A DNA stretch of 64,000 nucleotides from Bradyrhizobium diazoefficiens (GTDB lineage: Bacteria; Pseudomonadota; Alphaproteobacteria; Rhizobiales; Xanthobacteraceae): contig NZ_CP067102.1 of the NCBI RefSeq assembly GCF_016616885.1, positions 6,290,501 through 6,354,500 on the forward strand, given 5' to 3'. The notes beneath the pieces are model-generated. The model did no database searches. It had not been told where the DNA came from and was given only the letters and a program-made list of their open reading frames with translations. The position numbers and the translations under genes were made by a program. Below, in pieces: positions 1 through 8,553 of the stretch. Position 1 is the first letter of the stretch. Every line of letters begins with the position of its first letter.

Positions 1-670
1 CGCCCGGATATTCACCGCCGAACGTCTCGAGCGTGTCCTTCTGGGTGCGGGTGTCGCTGAGGATGCGCAAATCCTTGTGGCTGCCCTGAAGCACGGTGAC
101 GGAGGGATCGAGCATCACCGCGGCATCGATCTGCCCCTGCTCCATTGCCGCCACCGCCGTGGCGCCGAGGCCGACACCGATCACGGCGGTGTTGGCGGGA
201 TCAACCCCGTTCTTCTTCAGGAGATATTTCAGGAAGAAGTCGGTGGAGGAGCCGGGCGCGCTGACGCCGACCTTCTTGCCGGCGAGGTCCTTGACCGACT
301 TGATGTCCGCCGAGTGCGAGGGAGTGACCACCAGCACGAGGCCGGGATAACGGTCATAGACCACGAAAGCCTGCAGCTCCTGCTTCTTGGCCGCCAGGTT
401 GACGCAATGGTCGAAATAGCCGGAAACCACGTCGGCGCTGCCGCCGAGCACGGCCTTGAGTGCGTCCGAGCCGCCCTTGAGGTCGACCAGATCGACATTG
501 AGGCCGGCCTTCTCGTATTCGCCGAGTTGCTTCGCCAGCACGGTCGGCAGATAGCACAGGCAGGCTCCGCCGCCGACCGCGATGGTCACCTTGCTTTGCG
601 CTGCGGCAAGCGAGGTGCTGAGCGTCAGCGCGAGCAGCGCGCCGGCGAGCCTGGCAATCGTGTTCTTCAT
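1..670 (-). CDS. NitT/TauT-type ABC transporter substrate-binding protein (3' end outside window)
   Basis: Periplasmic solute-binding protein of the nitrate/sulfonate/taurine (SsuA/NMT1-like) class, partial: about 223 codons are visible and the C-terminus runs off the left edge. The start is an ATG at 670 with GGAGGAAACC just upstream. The N-terminus is a signal peptide (MKNTIARLAGALLAL, cleavage likely after a SLAAA-Q site), followed by the typical VGGGACLCYLPTVLAKQ and ADVVSGYFDH segments and a GKKVGVSAPGSSTDFF ligand-domain motif. A matching permease and ATPase lie nearby (1305-2908) on the same strand, but a cupin gene on the other strand separates them, so it has its own promoter in the 671-810 gap. 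The ligand cannot be told. Confidence 0.85.
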   Translation of the reverse strand, partial: MKNTIARLAGALLALTLSTSLAAAQSKVTIAVGGGACLCYLPTVLAKQLGEYEKAGLNVDLVDLKGGSDALKAVLGGSADVVSGYFDHCVNLAAKKQELQAFVVYDRYPGLVLVVTPSHSADIKSVKDLAGKKVGVSAPGSSTDFFLKYLLKKNGVDPANTAVIGVGLGATAVAAMEQGQIDAAVMLDPSVTVLQGSHKDLRILSDTRTQKDTLETFGGEYPG

Positions 671-810
671 TGGTTTCCTCCGTTCGGCTGGCGGCACCAT
701 AGAGCAGCGGGACTGGCTTGAGAAGCACCGCTTAAGCGGCACTGGCCATTTGGCCTTTCGGCGCAATAGCATGCGCCCACAACAACAAACTTTGATGGGG
801 AGGATCATCC

Positions 811-1260
811 ATGAATCGCCTTGCAGCCGCGCTGTCGCTCACCGCTGCCTTTGTCGCGGGATGCGGCGCAACCCACCTGCTGCGGCCGGCGCTGGCCGCC
901 GAGAGCATCACCCCGCAAATCATCCATACCAGTGAGATGGAAGGCGACGCGCTGGGGGACGCCAACAAGGTCGGCTACCGCTCCAAGACGTTCATGGTTG
1001 CCGATGGTGCCACCGTCTCGATCCAGGTCGGCAACGTGCCCAAGCACATGCACCCCAACACCAACGAGATCCAGTACATCCTGGAGGGCACCGGGACGAT
1101 CTGGTTCGGCGACAAGGAGGTGACGGTGAAACCGGGCGACCTCGTCATCATCCCCAAGGGCACGGCGCATGGCGGCACCAAGCCGATCAGCGGTCAGGTC
1201 AAGGCGATCGCGATCAAGACGCCGCCGCAAGCGCCCGACGACGTCAAGCTGCTTGATTGA
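811..1260 (+). CDS. Exported cupin-domain protein, possible lipoprotein
   Basis: A 149-residue single-cupin protein. The start ATG follows GGGGAGGATCATCC. The first residues form a hydrophobic export signal containing VAGC at residues 15-18, a lipobox-like site, although cleavage after ALA near residue 30 is also possible. The cupin core is clear: HMHPNTNEIQYILEGTG carries the two His and the Glu of motif 1, and KPGDLVIIPKGTAHGG gives motif 2 with the last His, so a metal-binding beta-barrel is expected. It is transcribed divergently from the substrate-binding protein and convergent with the permease. Family members are isomerases, dioxygenases or binding proteins; no substrate can be assigned. 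Confidence 0.85.
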   Translation: MNRLAAALSLTAAFVAGCGATHLLRPALAAESITPQIIHTSEMEGDALGDANKVGYRSKTFMVADGATVSIQVGNVPKHMHPNTNEIQYILEGTGTIWFGDKEVTVKPGDLVIIPKGTAHGGTKPISGQVKAIAIKTPPQAPDDVKLLD

Positions 1261-1304
1261 GCATTTGCGGTCGGGCTCGCGCAGATGCGCGGTCCCGTTT
1301 TGCG

Positions 1305-2090
1305 TTAACCGCGCCCATCCACGGTTGGCCGCCAGACGAGTAGCCTCCGCTCCACCAACGTCACCCCGAAGTCGATCAGGATGACGAAGGCCGACAGCAC
1401 GAACATGCCGGCGAACACGCCGGCGACGTCGAATATGCCTTCGGCCTGCTGGATCAGATAGCCGAGGCCTGCCGCCGATCCCAGATATTCGCCGACGACG
1501 GCGCCGACAACAGCGAAACCCACAGACGTGTGCAGTGAGGAAAACATCCACGACAGCGCCGACGGCCAATAGACGTGCCGCATCAACTGCCCCTCGCTCA
1601 TGCCGAGCATGCGGCCATTGTCGAGCACGGTGCGGCTGACCTCCTTGACGCCTTGGTAGACGTTGAAGAACACGATGAAGAACACCAGCGTCACGCCGAG
1701 CGCGACCTTGGACCAGATGCCGAGCCCGAGCCACAGCGCGAAGATCGGCGCCAGCACGACGCGCGGCAGTGCGTTGGCCATCTTCACGTAGGGGTCGAAC
1801 ACCGCGGCAACCAGCGGCTGCCGCGCAAACCAGAAGCCGACCAGCACACCGGCAACCGAGCCGATCACGAAGGCGAGAATGGATTCCCAGAGCGTGATTG
1901 CGAGATGCTTCCAGATCACGCCACTCGCGAACCACTTCACGATCTGGCTGAACACATCGACGGGATTGGAGAAGAAGAATGGCGGCAGCAGGATTTTTCC
2001 GAACACCGGCACGGTCGAAAGCAGCTGCCACAACACGATGCAGACGACGGCGACCAGGACTTGCAGCGCAAGCAGCGTGACGCGCGACAT
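1305..2090 (-). CDS. ABC transporter permease, NitT/TauT (SsuC/TauC-like) family
   Basis: A 261-residue inner-membrane permease with about six membrane segments and the inner-membrane-component signature AIFALWLGLGIWSKVALG followed by the EAA loop region VLDNGRMLGMSEGQLMRHVYWP. Its ATG overlaps the stop of the upstream ATPase by one base (TGATG), so the two are translationally coupled. Together they would import a small anion or organosulfur or organonitrogen compound; the binding protein at 1-670 is the obvious candidate partner. The length is normal for the family. Confidence 0.9.
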   Translation of the reverse strand: MSRVTLLALQVLVAVVCIVLWQLLSTVPVFGKILLPPFFFSNPVDVFSQIVKWFASGVIWKHLAITLWESILAFVIGSVAGVLVGFWFARQPLVAAVFDPYVKMANALPRVVLAPIFALWLGLGIWSKVALGVTLVFFIVFFNVYQGVKEVSRTVLDNGRMLGMSEGQLMRHVYWPSALSWMFSSLHTSVGFAVVGAVVGEYLGSAAGLGYLIQQAEGIFDVAGVFAGMFVLSAFVILIDFGVTLVERRLLVWRPTVDGRG

Positions 2091-2908
2091 CAGACCGCCT
2101 CCGCCGCGTGGGTGGATTGCGCGTAGCCCTTCATCACCTCGTCCTTGAGCACGCTCCAGATCTCGCGATGCAGCGCATGGAACTCCTTGTCCATCCGCAC
2201 CTCGAAAATGTCGCGCGGGCGCGGCAACGTCACGCGCCAGTCGCCGATGATGCGCGAGGACGGCCCGGCCGACATGATCACGACGCGGTCGGCGAGCGCG
2301 ATCGCCTCTTCGAGATCATGGGTCACGAACAGCACGGCCTTGCGATCGGCATTCCACAAGTCGAGCAGCAAATTGCCCATCACCTGGCGGGTTTGTGCAT
2401 CCAGCGGCCCGAAAGGCTCGTCCATCAGCAGGATCTTTGGGTCGCGGATCAGAACCTGCGCCAGCGCCACGCGCTTGCGCTGGCCGCCGGAGAGCATGTG
2501 CGGATAGCGGCCCGCAAAGGCGCCAAGCCCGACGGAGGTCAGCCATTTCTGCGCCAGCGGGAGCGCCTCGCTGCGCGGCGTACCCTTGATCTCGAGCCCG
2601 ATCGCGACATTGTCGAGCGCGGTCTTCCAGGGGAACAGCGCGTCGGCCTGGAACAGATAGCCGGCGTCCCGGTTCAGCCCCGCAAGCGGCCGATCGAAAA
2701 TCTTGACGCTGCCGGCGGCCGGCTTGAGCAGCCCGGCTGCGACGTTGAGCAGCGTGGATTTTCCGCAGCCGGTCGGGCCGACAATGGCGACGAACTCGCC
2801 CTGTGCGACCGTCAGATGGGCCTTCTCCACCGCCGTATAGACCCGCCCGTCCCCTAACCGGAACGCAACCTTGGCATCTTCCAGCGCCACTGCCGTGGGC
2901 GTAGTCAT
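2090..2908 (-). CDS. ABC transporter ATP-binding protein, NitT/TauT (SsuB/TauB-like) family
   Basis: A 272-residue ATPase. Visible motifs are Walker A GPTGCGKST, the Q-loop (YLFQADALFPWKT), the ABC signature LSGGQRKRVALAQ and Walker B ILLMDEPFGPLDAQ, followed by the H-loop VTHDLEEA. A GGAGGAAAC Shine-Dalgarno stands before the ATG. It is the first gene of a two-gene unit with the permease. The signature reads LSGGQRKR rather than LSGGMRQR, a small variation. An insertion sequence begins about 100 bases upstream of its start and may alter its promoter. Confidence 0.92.
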   Translation of the reverse strand: MTTPTAVALEDAKVAFRLGDGRVYTAVEKAHLTVAQGEFVAIVGPTGCGKSTLLNVAAGLLKPAAGSVKIFDRPLAGLNRDAGYLFQADALFPWKTALDNVAIGLEIKGTPRSEALPLAQKWLTSVGLGAFAGRYPHMLSGGQRKRVALAQVLIRDPKILLMDEPFGPLDAQTRQVMGNLLLDLWNADRKAVLFVTHDLEEAIALADRVVIMSAGPSSRIIGDWRVTLPRPRDIFEVRMDKEFHALHREIWSVLKDEVMKGYAQSTHAAEAV

Positions 2909-3010
2909 GTGTTTCCTCCGAACCCTGGCGATGCCTTAGCCGCTCACGCGGCCAAGTTCAATCAACCGGCCAAGCGTGCTACGCATGAGGCCCGACCACC
3001 CCCCTCCCCC

Positions 3011-4280
3011 TGTTCAGACCGGGGACATGGTGGACGGGTGTTCGGAGACATCGTGGACACTTTCGAGCCTGCCGTCGAGAGGCCGAATATCGACGGTTGC
3101 AATTGTCTGGGTTCGGAAGACGACGTCGAAGAGGCCGTCCTGTGTGGTTGGCCGGAAGGCGATCGCCTTTCCGCGGAAGGCCTTGGGGACTTTGATGGCA
3201 CGGCCGAGGAAGCTGACGTGACCACCCTGCTGGACGCGGCGCACGATGTCGCCCGGGGCGTATTCGAAGGGCGCGATGGTCTCGACATAGGCGCGCTGGC
3301 TCGGCTGATAGCGGCTGGCCGGGACGGCCAGCTCGATAGCCTCGTGTGGTCGCTGCGTGTTGTAGACGTTGCGCCAGTGCTCGAAGGCGCGCGCGGCGGC
3401 GGCGAGATCGGCGAAGGGCGGAGCGGACAGCACTTCGGCCTTGAGGCTGCGGTGGAAGCGTTCGTCCTTGCCCATGGTCTGCGGATGATAGGGCCGCGAA
3501 TGGCTGATCCTGATGCCAAGCTCGATCAGCCAGACGCCGAGCGGGGTGAACGGGCTGCCCGGGCCATCGCCCCAGGGCGAACCGTTGTCGGTAATCAGCC
3601 TCTCGGGCAGGCCGTAGCGGCGGAATGCGGTGATGAGTTGCTGCTGGACCGTTTCGGTCTGCTCGTTGGCGCAAGCCGCAAGCACCACGGAAAAGCGCGA
3701 GTGATCGTCGAGCACGGTCAGCGGATGAAGCCGGCCGGCGTGCATGGCCACATGGCCCTTGAAGTCCATCTGCCACAACTCGTTCGGCCGCCCGCGCTCG
3801 AAGCGGGTGAAGGGGGCCTGACCACCGCCGAATGTGCCGAGCTCGATACCATGCCGCTTCAGGATGGCCGTCACCGTGGAGGGCGCCGGAACTTCATCGT
3901 GGCCGAGATCCTTCAGCCGCCTGGCAATCTTGCGGCCGCCCCAGGCCGGATGCTCCGTGCGGACCGAAAGCACCGCATCCTCTGTCGCCGCAACGCTGCG
4001 CAGCGGCGAATGCTGCGGCCGCCGCGACTGCTCCTGAAGCCCCGTCGTCCCGCTTGTCCGCCAACGCTCCAACCACTTGTAGCCCGTCGTCGGACTGATC
4101 CCGAACCGACGGCACAATTGCCGAACGTTGGCTCCCTCTGCCGAGGCCAACATCACAAACTCCAATCTCGCGTCCATCCGAGACACCTCGCGGAACGGCA
4201 TCCGACAGCCTCCTTGATTCGCTGTCGAAAGTGTCCACGATGTCTCCGAACACCCGTCCACCATGTCCCCGGTCTGAACA
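3011..4280. mobile_element. IS481-family insertion sequence, complete, about 1270 bp
   Basis: Bounded by a perfect 56-bp terminal inverted repeat, 3011-3066 against 4225-4280, with outer ends TGTTCAGACC and its complement GGTCTGAACA. One transposase gene on the minus strand fills the element. Both flanks carry CCCCC (3006-3010 and 4281-4285), a possible 5-bp target duplication, though the flank is a C-rich tract and the exact ends may shift. The intact repeats and uninterrupted reading frame suggest recent insertion. Confidence 0.93.
3014..4201 (-). CDS. IS481-family transposase
   Basis: A DDE transposase of 395 residues. I place the start at the ATG at 4201 because AAGGAGG lies six bases upstream; the frame stays open further into the inverted repeat, which would add 36 unlikely residues. 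An N-terminal helix-turn-helix (GANVRQLCRRFGISPTTGYKW) is followed by the rve/DDE core: LWQMDFKGHV (first Asp), LITDNGSPWGDG (second Asp) and MGKDERFHRSLKAEV (Glu). The stop is inside the terminal inverted repeat, as is common in this family. No passenger gene is present. All catalytic residues are intact, so it is probably functional. Confidence 0.93.
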   Translation of the reverse strand: MPFREVSRMDARLEFVMLASAEGANVRQLCRRFGISPTTGYKWLERWRTSGTTGLQEQSRRPQHSPLRSVAATEDAVLSVRTEHPAWGGRKIARRLKDLGHDEVPAPSTVTAILKRHGIELGTFGGGQAPFTRFERGRPNELWQMDFKGHVAMHAGRLHPLTVLDDHSRFSVVLAACANEQTETVQQQLITAFRRYGLPERLITDNGSPWGDGPGSPFTPLGVWLIELGIRISHSRPYHPQTMGKDERFHRSLKAEVLSAPPFADLAAAARAFEHWRNVYNTQRPHEAIELAVPASRYQPSQRAYVETIAPFEYAPGDIVRRVQQGGHVSFLGRAIKVPKAFRGKAIAFRPTTQDGLFDVVFRTQTIATVDIRPLDGRLESVHDVSEHPSTMSPV

Positions 4281-4329
4281 CCCCCGGAGGGCAAGCGAGC
4301 TGAGTGCACGTCTGATGCCTTCCAGGCCG

Positions 4330-5097
4330 ATGATTGGCTATACGCACGTCTCCAAGAGCTTCGGCCCCCTCAGGGCCGTCGACGATGTGTCGCTCGATAT
4401 CGCCGAGGGCGAGTTTCTGGCGATCGTCGGCGGCTCGGGCTCGGGCAAGACGACACTGCTACGGCTTGCCAACCGGCTGATCGAGGCCGATGGCGGCACC
4501 ATCACGGTCGAGGGCGAGGACGTCCAGAACGTCGATCCGGTCGCTCTACGGCGCCGGATCGGCTATGTCTTCCAGAGCGGCGGGCTGTTTCCGCACTTGA
4601 GCGTCGCCGACAATATCGGGATCACGCCAAAGCTGCTCGGCCAGCCTACGGCCGACATTGCCGCGCGCGTCGACGAGCTCATCGAGCTGGTGCAGCTCGA
4701 CCGCGCCTCCCATCGTGAAAGGCTGCCGGAGGCACTCTCGGGCGGGCAGCGCCAGCGCGTCGGCGTGGCGCGGGCGCTGGCAGCAAAGCCCCGCATCGTG
4801 CTGATGGACGAGCCGTTCGGCGCGCTCGATCCCCTCACGCGCGACGCCCTCGGCGATGACTATCGCTCGTTGCACCGCAAGCTCGGCCTGACCACCGTGA
4901 TGATCACGCACGACATGACAGAGGCGATTTTGCTCGCTGACCGCATCGCGGTGATGCGCGGCGGCAAACTGCTCGCGCAGGGTACGCCTTCGGAGCTCTC
5001 GACGAGCAGCGATGCCTATGTGCTGGAGCTGCTTCGCACGCCTCGGCGCCAGGTCGAGCGGCTGAACGCGCTGCTACCACAGAGCGGTGCCGCATGA
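4330..5097 (+). CDS. OpuC/ProV-type ABC transporter ATP-binding protein
   Basis: An osmoprotectant/glycine-betaine class ATPase of 255 residues. Motifs: Walker A GGSGSGKTT, Q-loop VFQSGGLFPHLSV, signature LSGGQRQRVGVARAL, Walker B IVLMDEPFGALDPLTR and ITHDMTEA. The start is uncertain: ATGs at 4315 and 4330 are both possible and neither has a strong Shine-Dalgarno. The frame is open back to 4231 inside the insertion sequence, so an IS-derived N-terminal extension is possible but not expected in the ancestral protein. Its stop overlaps the next gene by four bases (ATGA). No CBS domains are present, so it is shorter than OpuCA of Bacillus. Confidence 0.88.
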   Translation: MIGYTHVSKSFGPLRAVDDVSLDIAEGEFLAIVGGSGSGKTTLLRLANRLIEADGGTITVEGEDVQNVDPVALRRRIGYVFQSGGLFPHLSVADNIGITPKLLGQPTADIAARVDELIELVQLDRASHRERLPEALSGGQRQRVGVARALAAKPRIVLMDEPFGALDPLTRDALGDDYRSLHRKLGLTTVMITHDMTEAILLADRIAVMRGGKLLAQGTPSELSTSSDAYVLELLRTPRRQVERLNALLPQSGAA

Positions 5098-6647
5098 TAA
5101 CCGATCCACGCTGGGGCGAGGCGCTGTCGCATCTGCCCGACTATCTCGGCAATCATGTACGGGTGAGCCTCGCCGCGCTCGCGCTCGGCCTGATCGTCAG
5201 CCTGCCGCTCGCAATCCTCACACGCAACCGCCCGGCGCCGCGCGCCGTCCTGCTCGCGCTCGCCAGCATCGTGCAGACCGTGCCGGGGCTGGCGCTGCTC
5301 GCGCTGTTCTATCCACTGCTGCTGCTCGCCGCGTCCGTGACGCTAAAATGGTTCGGCGTCTCCTTCTCCGCATTCGGATTCCTGCCGGCAATGCTGGCGC
5401 TGGCGCTCTACTCGATGCTGCCGGTGCTGCGCAACGGCATCACCGGGCTCAACGGCATCGACCCCGCGCTGATCGAAGCCGCGAAAGGCGCCGGCATGAC
5501 GGAGCGGCAGTCGCTGATCATGGTCGAGCTTCCGCTGGCACTGCCGGTGATGATGGCCGGCATCCGCACCGCCGCCGTGTGGGTGATCGGCACCGCGACG
5601 CTGTCGACGCCGATCGGTCAGACCAGCCTCGGCAATTACATTTTTGCGGGGCTTCAAACCCAGAACTGGGTGTTCGTGCTGTTCGGCTGCGTTGCCTCAG
5701 CCCTGCTCGCGCTCGCCGTCGATCAGCTGCTTGGCCTGATCGAGAGCGGCCTGCGCAATCGCAGCCGCATTGGCGCCGGGCTCGGTGCGATCGGGATCGC
5801 GGCACTGGTCGCGGCGACATTGGTACCGACGATGGGACGTTCGTCGTCCGGCTATGTGGTCGGTGCAAAAACCTTCGCCGAGCAATACGTGCTCTCGGCC
5901 CTGCTGAGGGACCGCCTCCAGGCAGCCGGCCTCTCCGCCACGGCGCGGTCGGGTCTCGGCTCGAGCGTGATCTTCGAGGCGTTGAAGGCGGGCGACATCG
6001 ATCTCTATGTCGACTATTCCGGTACGCTCTGGGCCAACCAGTTGCACCGCCCCGACATCAAGCCACGCGCGGAGCTGGTGGCAGATTTGAAGACGGCGCT
6101 CGCGAAGGACAATATCACGCTGCTCGGCGAGCTCGGCTTCGAGAATGCCTATGCGCTGGTGATGCCGAAGAAGCGCGCCGACGCGCTCGGCATCCGCACC
6201 ATCGCCGATCTCGCCGCGCATGCATCGACGATGTCGATTGCTGGCGACTACGAATTCTTCTCGCGGCCGGAATGGGCGGCGCTGCGGCAAGCCTATGGTC
6301 TTCAGTTCAGCGCGCAGCGCCAGATGCAGCCGGATTTCATGTATGCGGCGGTGGCCAGCGGCGAGGTCGACGTGATCGCCGGCTACACCAGCGACGGGCT
6401 GATCGCGAAATACGATCTGATGGCGCTCGACGATCCCAAGCACGCGATCCCGCCTTACGACGCGATCCTGCTGCTGGCCCCGAAGCGCGTCGGCGACGAG
6501 CGGCTCAAGGCGGCGCTGAGCCCACTGCTCGGCAAGATCGACATCGCCACCATGCGCGAGGCGAATTTGCGCGCGAGCGGCAACGATGCGACTTCATCGC
6601 CGGATGTGGTGGCAAAGTGGCTGTGGGAGAAGCTGGGCAAACAGTAG
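5094..6647 (+). CDS. Fused permease and substrate-binding protein of an OpuC-like (quaternary amine/EgtU-like) importer
   Basis: A 517-residue fusion. Residues 1 to about 245 are an OpuCB/ProW-type membrane domain (segments near 25-45, 55-85, 95-115, 145-165 and 190-205, then a last helix near 225-245) with the EAA-like loop GIDPALIEAAKGAGMTERQ. The rest is an OpuAC-type binding domain (VGAKTFAEQYVLSALLRDRL, DLYVDYSGT, GEVDVIAGYTSDG). The fusion keeps the binding domain tethered on the periplasmic face. Partner ATPase is the overlapping upstream gene. Choline, betaine, carnitine or ergothioneine are possible ligands; the sequence does not decide between them. Confidence 0.88.
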   Translation: MITDPRWGEALSHLPDYLGNHVRVSLAALALGLIVSLPLAILTRNRPAPRAVLLALASIVQTVPGLALLALFYPLLLLAASVTLKWFGVSFSAFGFLPAMLALALYSMLPVLRNGITGLNGIDPALIEAAKGAGMTERQSLIMVELPLALPVMMAGIRTAAVWVIGTATLSTPIGQTSLGNYIFAGLQTQNWVFVLFGCVASALLALAVDQLLGLIESGLRNRSRIGAGLGAIGIAALVAATLVPTMGRSSSGYVVGAKTFAEQYVLSALLRDRLQAAGLSATARSGLGSSVIFEALKAGDIDLYVDYSGTLWANQLHRPDIKPRAELVADLKTALAKDNITLLGELGFENAYALVMPKKRADALGIRTIADLAAHASTMSIAGDYEFFSRPEWAALRQAYGLQFSAQRQMQPDFMYAAVASGEVDVIAGYTSDGLIAKYDLMALDDPKHAIPPYDAILLLAPKRVGDERLKAALSPLLGKIDIATMREANLRASGNDATSSPDVVAKWLWEKLGKQ

Positions 6648-6652
6648 GCCAA

Positions 6653-8458
6653 CTACAGCCCGTGGATCATCCCTGCATCGATCAGCAGCCGGTTCAGCCG
6701 CCGCGCTTCGGCGCCGTCCTTGCAGCCGTAGAAGATGCCCTTGCAGCGGAGCATGATCTGCTTCTGCTCCGCAAAGGACGGATCGAGCGGGATGCCGGCT
6801 GCTTCCTGGATCACCAGCGGCAGATACGGACCGTCTATCGTGTCCATCACAGCGTCGCTTTTCACCGGCTCGAAATTGACGGCGTCGATCGCGTAATAGG
6901 TCGCGTAGAGACGCGGATCGTAGGCGTCGAGCTTCTTGCCGATCGCGCCTTCGTCGAGCCCGGGCTCGAGCAGATTGGGCGCAAATTCAGGCTGGTGATC
7001 GCCGTAGCGCACGATCAGGAAGGGCTCGCCCGGAAAACTCTTCTTCAAGCCCGCGACGAAGGCCTTGTATTGCTCGGCGCTCATCGCCTGCCGGCGCAGA
7101 TATTCGTCGATGGACGGCGCATTGCCCGGCGCACGCCAGTTCGGCACCAAATCGGGGCGGAAGCGCGTCTCCCAGGGGAAATGATTGGCGCCGAGATAGA
7201 TGAAGCTGAACAGCGGCTTGTTCGGCGTCCGCTCGCCCATCAACCGCAGCGCCTTGTCGTAGAAGAAGCTGTCGGGCTCGACGTCCTTCGCGCCGAGATC
7301 CCCGGAGTCGAGGAAGCGCTCGACACCGGTCGTCACCTGAAAGCTGCGCGCGGCCATGAAGCCGCCATAGGCGGGGTAGAGCGATAGGGTGTCGTAGCCG
7401 CAACGGCGCAGCGCCAGCGGCAGGCCGCGCTCGACGCGGCCCGAGGCAATGCGCGTCACGAAATAGGCGAAGCGGCCGAACGAGCGCGAGGAGAGACCCG
7501 CAAGCACGTTGTATTCGGTGAACCAGCTCGGCCCGCCATTGCTCTCGGCCAGGAATGTGCGCTCCTTGCCGTCCCAGGACTTGAAGTGGCCGCCATAACC
7601 CGGCGGCACCTTGATGCCCTGTGCGGCGCGGATGTCAAAACTCGATTCATCATGGATCATGATGATATTCGGCCGCCGGCCGGCCGGATGGCAGGCGTCG
7701 ACCAGTGGCATGTTGAGCCGCTCATCGGTCGAGGCGGCCGACTCCATGAAGCCGTACTGCGCGAAGTCGGAGACCGCCGTGACCCCGGAGCGGAAGAACT
7801 TCGAGAGATAGCCGTCGTCGTAATAGCCGCGCCAAGCTTCGTCCGGATGAGAGACGGAATAGCCGACCAACCCAGCAACACAGGCGAGCATGGCGGCGAA
7901 TGCCGGCAGGCGGCGGATGCGGAACGGATCGAGCCACCACAGCGCATACATCAGCGGCAGCGTGACGAGGCCGGCCCCGATCACCGACCAGCGCAGGTTC
8001 GGAAAGATCGTGAACAGAAACGCGACGGTGTCGCGGTCGATCATCATCAGGTCGATGAAGTTGACCGTCATCTGAACGACGTCGTGCTTGAGCCGCGATA
8101 GCAGCACCAGCACTACGACCATGGTCAGCGACAGCGCGCCCGACAGTGCCGGCCGGCGCAACAGCGTGATCCAGAAGAAGTTGAGGATCCCCCAGGCGAA
8201 CAGGAAGGACAGGCGGGAGCCGAAATCGGTCTCGGTCTCGTACATCAGCGCAAGCGCTGCGAAATGCGGCGCGGCAACCGCCAGCAGCCGCCAGATGCCG
8301 AGCGCGGCGACGCTCGCCAGGGCGGCGGTGGTGGCGGAAGGACCTGAATTGGGCGCGGGCGCCATCGACGATACGCAACAGCTGGTCCGGCGGGTGATGC
8401 CAAGCCGTCTGACCGGCCTGCGACGTTCGGCGCAGCCGGAAAGCCTGCACCGTGTCAT
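6653..8458 (-). CDS. Membrane-anchored sulfatase-superfamily protein (LtaS/OpgB-like phosphoglycerol transferase type)
   Basis: Up to 601 residues. An alternative start at 8365 (MAPAPNSG, 570 residues) may be the real one, since the first 31 residues are Arg/Cys-rich and unlike the family. About five membrane helices lie in the first 220 residues. The following domain is periplasmic: RRPNIIMIHDESSFD matches the metal and nucleophile-bearing motif of the alkaline-phosphatase fold, and LIVRYGDHQPEF gives the late metal-binding DH. Relatives transfer phosphoglycerol or phosphoethanolamine to envelope glycans. It converges on the OpuC-like fusion gene with only five bases between stops. Acceptor unknown. 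Confidence 0.78.
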   Translation of the reverse strand: MTRCRLSGCAERRRPVRRLGITRRTSCCVSSMAPAPNSGPSATTAALASVAALGIWRLLAVAAPHFAALALMYETETDFGSRLSFLFAWGILNFFWITLLRRPALSGALSLTMVVVLVLLSRLKHDVVQMTVNFIDLMMIDRDTVAFLFTIFPNLRWSVIGAGLVTLPLMYALWWLDPFRIRRLPAFAAMLACVAGLVGYSVSHPDEAWRGYYDDGYLSKFFRSGVTAVSDFAQYGFMESAASTDERLNMPLVDACHPAGRRPNIIMIHDESSFDIRAAQGIKVPPGYGGHFKSWDGKERTFLAESNGGPSWFTEYNVLAGLSSRSFGRFAYFVTRIASGRVERGLPLALRRCGYDTLSLYPAYGGFMAARSFQVTTGVERFLDSGDLGAKDVEPDSFFYDKALRLMGERTPNKPLFSFIYLGANHFPWETRFRPDLVPNWRAPGNAPSIDEYLRRQAMSAEQYKAFVAGLKKSFPGEPFLIVRYGDHQPEFAPNLLEPGLDEGAIGKKLDAYDPRLYATYYAIDAVNFEPVKSDAVMDTIDGPYLPLVIQEAAGIPLDPSFAEQKQIMLRCKGIFYGCKDGAEARRLNRLLIDAGMIHGL

Positions 8459-8553
8459 AAAATTGTAATTGAACGGTCACGGACAAGCAACGCGCGCGGC
8501 GATCCGACCTTCGCTTAATGTTAGCGGGGGGCGAAGCGCCACCCCTGACGACG

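Noticed and set aside
2909..4303. A 464-codon plus-strand frame
   Set aside because: Antisense of the transposase, which carries all DDE residues and a ribosome site.
5087..7387. A 766-codon plus-strand frame
   Set aside because: It runs across the OpuC-like fusion gene and the antisense of the sulfatase gene; neither part resembles a protein family.
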